A stretch of DNA of 64,000 nucleotides from the NCBI GenBank assembly GCA_038744785.1, contig JBCDLX010000012.1:1-64000 (forward strand), given 5' to 3'. This stretch comes from Ovoidimarina sp038744785 (GTDB lineage Bacteria > Pseudomonadota > Alphaproteobacteria > Rhodobacterales > Rhodobacteraceae). This document shows positions 60,955-64,000 of the stretch, piece by piece. The notes under the pieces were generated by a model, which worked only from the letters and a program-made list of their open reading frames with translations, had not been told where the DNA came from and did not search any database. Position numbers and translations under genes: made by a program. Each line of letters opens with the position of its first letter. Positions within the stretch are counted from its first letter, which is position 1.

Positions 60955-63006
60955 TCAAGAGGGGTCGAATGGTTCCGTTGGGGCCGAAGGTGGGCTGGCC
61001 ACGACGAATTCGGTTGTTACACCCGGCCGATCCATTCGGGGCGGCACGGGCGGTGAGGCAGAGGACGCGCCTTCTGCGGCAGCTGCCTCGCCCGCCAGAA
61101 CGCGGGTCAGGTCGAAAATCTCGACGTCCGGGGTTTCGACAATCGGGGCGGTGGTCGCGGGGATCCGCTCTTCCAAGAAGGCCGAAACACGGTACTCGGC
61201 AGACAGGCGGTAAAGCCGGTTCATCAAATCGTCGCGTCTGCGCCACTGGCGCTGCGAAAAGAACAATGCCCGCTTGAAGACAACCGTCCGCGCAGCGTCA
61301 TAAGAGCGTGGCAATGGCCGATCCAAAATTAGCCTGTCGTCTTCGACGGCCGTCACAATCGCCGTAAATGTGTCGGTTGCCTCGCGGGTGTCGTAGCTCC
61401 GCGCAAGGCCCACCGGATCCCCCACTGCCCAGCGGTCAGCCCGTGCCGTCGTGTTGGGCAAGCGGGGATCGACCGGCCCAAGCGGCCGACCAAGAAGCTC
61501 GACCCGACGAACCCTGAGCGTGCGGTCATTGTTGGCGGACGTGCCGAGCGTCAGAGTCATTTCTTCTTCGCCAAGCGGTTGCCCGGCGGCGCGCGGCAGC
61601 GGCGCCGCGGCGTCATCAAGCGGCAGCGGATCGCCATCGACATAGGCAAAGAACCGTCCTTCGGGCGCCTCAAGCACGACGTGCACCATCCGGGACTGGC
61701 CCAATCCAGTAGGATCAATCAGAAAGTCGCGCGGGCTGAAGGCACCGGCACCCTGTCTTTCCGCCCGAAGCTCCACCACACCTTCGAGCGTGCCGTCGCG
61801 GGTCCGGAACGACAGCGCAAGCGACAGAGCTGTGCCGTTGCTGGTGGAAAGGCTCGCGATCTCGACCCGCTCTCCATCAGCGGGTGCCCCGAGAAGCGAG
61901 AACTCTACCATCAGGGCGTATCCGGTTGGGGCCGGATGATCGGGCCGATCAGGTGGCGGCAGTGCCTCGGCCTCCCAGACACCGGTCGAGGCTGTCTGGG
62001 TCGGCTCAAGCTCAAGGTGGCCGTCTACCGCAAGAGCCCCGCCCGCAATGTCAATGGGACGGTTGTCGACGCGGTTGCGCAACTCGCCTGCCATATCGAT
62101 ATGCGCCAGTGTCCAACGTTCCGAGGGCCATGCCCCTGGCAGAATACGCAGCTCTCGCGCACCGGCGACGACCGGGGCGCGCAATGCGCAGGGACAAAGC
62201 TGAATTTGCCCACGCGTCGGCGTCAGTACCGCCCACCGTTCTAGTAAATCGGCAAGGTGCTGCTGCGCACCAGCCCACAGATCAAACCGCAGATCGACCG
62301 CAACGGCCCTGGGCGATGTCAACCGGTGTCGCGCGATCCGCCCGGGCACTACCAAAGCGCTTTCGTCGGCGAACCCAAGCGCGTCAGCCAGGTCGTCCGC
62401 CCCGCTTTGAATGGTAACGCCCGATGGCGCAGCCGCAGAGATCTGATCACTGCTTTCGATCACGGAGCGCCGCCCGGACCGGACGACGAAGCGTCGCCGC
62501 GCAGATTGCCAGCGCACCGCGATCCCGCCTAGTTCATTCAGACGGTCCGGATCGACAACCGGAACGCCGTTTTCAAGTGCGCCATTCGCGGTGACCGACG
62601 CCGCGATCGCATCCGTCATAACCCGCGCAGCGCGTCGGCCAACGGGATCTGAGATGACCGCACCGGCATCGCCACTGAAATCCACCGCCGCTGAAAGGCG
62701 GGTCACACCGTCGAAGCGAAAATGCAATTGACCAGCCGGGGGAAGAACCGCCGCCGCATCGAGATCGCGGCCCGCCAGGTACCCGGGACTCTGAGCGAAG
62801 ATGAAAGAGCTTGCGGGAAGATCGCGGTCAGGCTCGATCTCAAGATTAAGCGGTCCGACAACCGAGGCATAGGGCAATCGCTGTGGGCGATATCCGGTAT
62901 CGGCAAGGCCGTGACCCGCAAAGAGCGGCGCGTTCACCAGGCGCAAAGCGATCCGACTTCGCCAGATCATCGCGTTCAGAATGTCGCTCAGTGTCAAATC
63001 TTCCAC
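60955..63006 (-). CDS. Hypothetical eCIS operon leader protein, 683 aa
   Basis: First gene of the operon. GTG at 63004-63006 is the first codon after an in-frame stop; an ATG lies 12 codons on (62970). N-terminal region (residues 1-260) is mixed; residues about 325-520 are beta-rich with a concanavalin/LamG-like flavour (YALMVEFSLLGAPADGERVE; RMVHVVLEAPEGRFFAYVDG). The C-terminus is Pro-rich (EGASSASPPVPPRMDRPGVT). Could be a head-end or carbohydrate-binding component, or cargo; no family name can be given. Confidence 0.6.
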   Translation of the reverse strand: MEDLTLSDILNAMIWRSRIALRLVNAPLFAGHGLADTGYRPQRLPYASVVGPLNLEIEPDRDLPASSFIFAQSPGYLAGRDLDAAAVLPPAGQLHFRFDGVTRLSAAVDFSGDAGAVISDPVGRRAARVMTDAIAASVTANGALENGVPVVDPDRLNELGGIAVRWQSARRRFVVRSGRRSVIESSDQISAAAPSGVTIQSGADDLADALGFADESALVVPGRIARHRLTSPRAVAVDLRFDLWAGAQQHLADLLERWAVLTPTRGQIQLCPCALRAPVVAGARELRILPGAWPSERWTLAHIDMAGELRNRVDNRPIDIAGGALAVDGHLELEPTQTASTGVWEAEALPPPDRPDHPAPTGYALMVEFSLLGAPADGERVEIASLSTSNGTALSLALSFRTRDGTLEGVVELRAERQGAGAFSPRDFLIDPTGLGQSRMVHVVLEAPEGRFFAYVDGDPLPLDDAAAPLPRAAGQPLGEEEMTLTLGTSANNDRTLRVRRVELLGRPLGPVDPRLPNTTARADRWAVGDPVGLARSYDTREATDTFTAIVTAVEDDRLILDRPLPRSYDAARTVVFKRALFFSQRQWRRRDDLMNRLYRLSAEYRVSAFLEERIPATTAPIVETPDVEIFDLTRVLAGEAAAAEGASSASPPVPPRMDRPGVTTEFVVASPPSAPTEPFDPS

Positions 63007-63215
63007 CTACGCTGAAGCGACCCAGCGGAAACTCATAAATCAACATTTCGCGAGGAAAATCGCGTTAGAAATCAAAATGCTAAGGCCGATGAACCGAATA
63101 AAACAATTGGAACTTGCATTAAGTTTATGAGGCACCGATTCTTAAACTCTGTCAAGAATTGGCAAGCTCGCGAGCGTTTCGTCCCGTGAAAGACCTTTGA
63201 TTTGGGGAATTAAAA
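63007..63215. promoter_or_regulatory. Divergent eCIS promoter region
   Basis: 209 relatively AT-rich bases between the divergent eCIS operon and the AAA+ gene, so both promoters should lie here. A perfect palindrome GCTCGCGAGC sits at 63166-63175 as a possible operator. I do not assign a -35/-10 pair. Confidence 0.45.
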
Positions 63216-64000
63216 TTGGATGCCGAGACCCGCACTGCGATGTTCAACCGTCTTGATCGGCGTCTGCTGGAAACCATTGATCGGGAAGCCGCGCGCCACG
63301 CGCTTTTGGCCAGTGACGGCGCCATCGGTTGGGAGGGCGTGCGCAACCTGACACGGCCCGAGCTGGACGCCTTGACCGCCCAGCGCGAGACCAAAGAGTC
63401 GCTCGTCCCAGACGATCCAGATCAGCCGTTTACAAGGATGCGGAAGGCGCTGGAACTTGATCCACTCGCGGCCGATATCGTCCTGGTGCTTCTCGCGCCG
63501 TTCGTCGAGCCCAGGTACCGAGATGTCTACGGTCTGATCCAGGATGACACTGCACAGCATTTTGCGACTGAGCGTCTCTTGCGCTCGGTCCTTGGTGGGA
63601 CATTCGCAGAAAACCAATCCGTGTCGTCGATGCTGGCCGAGACCGGCCCTTTGCTCCTTAGCGGTTTCATCCGATCCCCATCGCAAGGTTCCCCCGCCCC
63701 GCTTCAGCGGGCATTCACCTTGCCGGAAGATGTTGCCCATTGCCTGCTCGGACCACCGAGTGCACCAAGGACCGCTGTGCCAGAGAGGCTGCAGTCTGCC
63801 CCGTTTTTCGACCGGGCGCGCGTCTTCACGGGCTTCGGTCTTGACGTTCACGCCGTTCTCCAATGCATGCCCGCCGGGGCAAAGGTCATTCCTGGCGCTC
63901 TAGAGCGCGGACTATCGGCCGAGGACGCGCGCGTCGCTGCTGCGGCTAGATGGCGGACCGGCCTTATGGCCGATCTTTGGCCGCTTATCGATCTAAGGGC
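63216..64000 (+). CDS. AAA+ ATPase of the eCIS (Afp15-like), N-terminal part, cut by window edge
   Basis: An open frame runs from TTG at 63216 (GGGGAA upstream; an in-frame ATG at 63240 is an alternative) to the edge, 261 residues. The visible part matches the N-terminal helical domain of CIS-associated ATPases: RMRKALELDPLAADIVLVLL, APFVEPRYRDVYGLIQDDTA, LPEDVAHCLLGP. The Walker motifs expected later lie beyond the window. Afp15-type ATPases help assemble or recycle the particle. Its divergent placement beside the operon supports this. Confidence 0.7.
   Translation, partial: MDAETRTAMFNRLDRRLLETIDREAARHALLASDGAIGWEGVRNLTRPELDALTAQRETKESLVPDDPDQPFTRMRKALELDPLAADIVLVLLAPFVEPRYRDVYGLIQDDTAQHFATERLLRSVLGGTFAENQSVSSMLAETGPLLLSGFIRSPSQGSPAPLQRAFTLPEDVAHCLLGPPSAPRTAVPERLQSAPFFDRARVFTGFGLDVHAVLQCMPAGAKVIPGALERGLSAEDARVAAAARWRTGLMADLWPLIDLR

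Noticed and set aside
26080..63006. Tailed prophage
   Set aside because: No capsid, portal, terminase, holin, lysin or integrase; an eCIS-type tube adaptor and AAA+ ATPase are present.
26080..63006. Type VI secretion system
   Set aside because: No TssJ/L/M membrane complex, ClpV or Hcp-type genes are visible, and the baseplate order is phage/eCIS-like.

Overview
The window looks like a high-GC alphaproteobacterial chromosome, most likely a marine Rhodobacteraceae (Roseobacter-group) bacterium. This is inferred from the mix of TRAP and peptide ABC importers with GntR/FCD, IclR and LysR regulators, the NicO/CsoR metal genes and the codon use; there is no rRNA or other phylogenetic marker here. 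I see no tRNA, rRNA, CRISPR array, insertion sequence or integrase.

Layout, left to right. (1) 1-4.3 kb: an unrecognised gene cut by the window edge, a membrane-anchored unknown and a 682-residue secreted unknown, with long gene-poor gaps. (2) 4.6-11.4 kb: a peptide-type ABC importer operon (binding protein, permease, fused permease-ATPase, second ATPase) divergent from a DUF1028 gene and a GntR/FCD regulator. A palindromic motif, TTATCATGATAA, occurs at the divergent promoter and at the regulator's own promoter. (3) 11.6-13.4 kb: an ankyrin-repeat protein and a DUF4240-like protein. (4) 13.5-20.4 kb: an IclR regulator divergent from a GMC oxidoreductase, a TRAP binding protein, a fused TRAP permease, a small membrane protein and a UspA protein; this reads as uptake plus oxidation of an alcohol-type substrate. 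(5) 20.7-22.8 kb: LysR divergent from a secreted royal-jelly-type beta-propeller. (6) 22.8-25.0 kb: a metal-response island with ArsR plus metallothionein divergent from a CsoR/RcnR-type sensor plus an RcnA-type Ni/Co exporter with a His-rich loop.

(7) 26.1-64.0 kb: the main feature, an approximately 37-kb minus-strand operon encoding a contractile injection system of the extracellular (eCIS, phage-tail-like) kind. From its 5' end it encodes an unknown 683-residue protein, sheath, two tube proteins, a T4-baseplate-like zinc-ribbon protein, a small protein, a CIS-tube adaptor, a LysM-like protein, a gpD-type hub, gp25, two baseplate J proteins (one fused to a large N-terminal beta-helix), a tail-I/Kelch/beta-helix protein, a 2598-residue DUF6519/beta-helix giant, small proteins, a gpV-type spike and several unknowns. 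A divergent AAA+ ATPase gene runs off the right edge. Eleven junctions are 4-base stop/start overlaps, so translation is probably coupled. There is no capsid, terminase, portal, holin or lysin, which argues against a prophage. The size and beta-helix content of the baseplate-periphery proteins, the double-length sheath and the lack of a recognisable tape measure, cap or PAAR tip make this an unusual eCIS; the cargo-like genes at the 3' end are unassigned.
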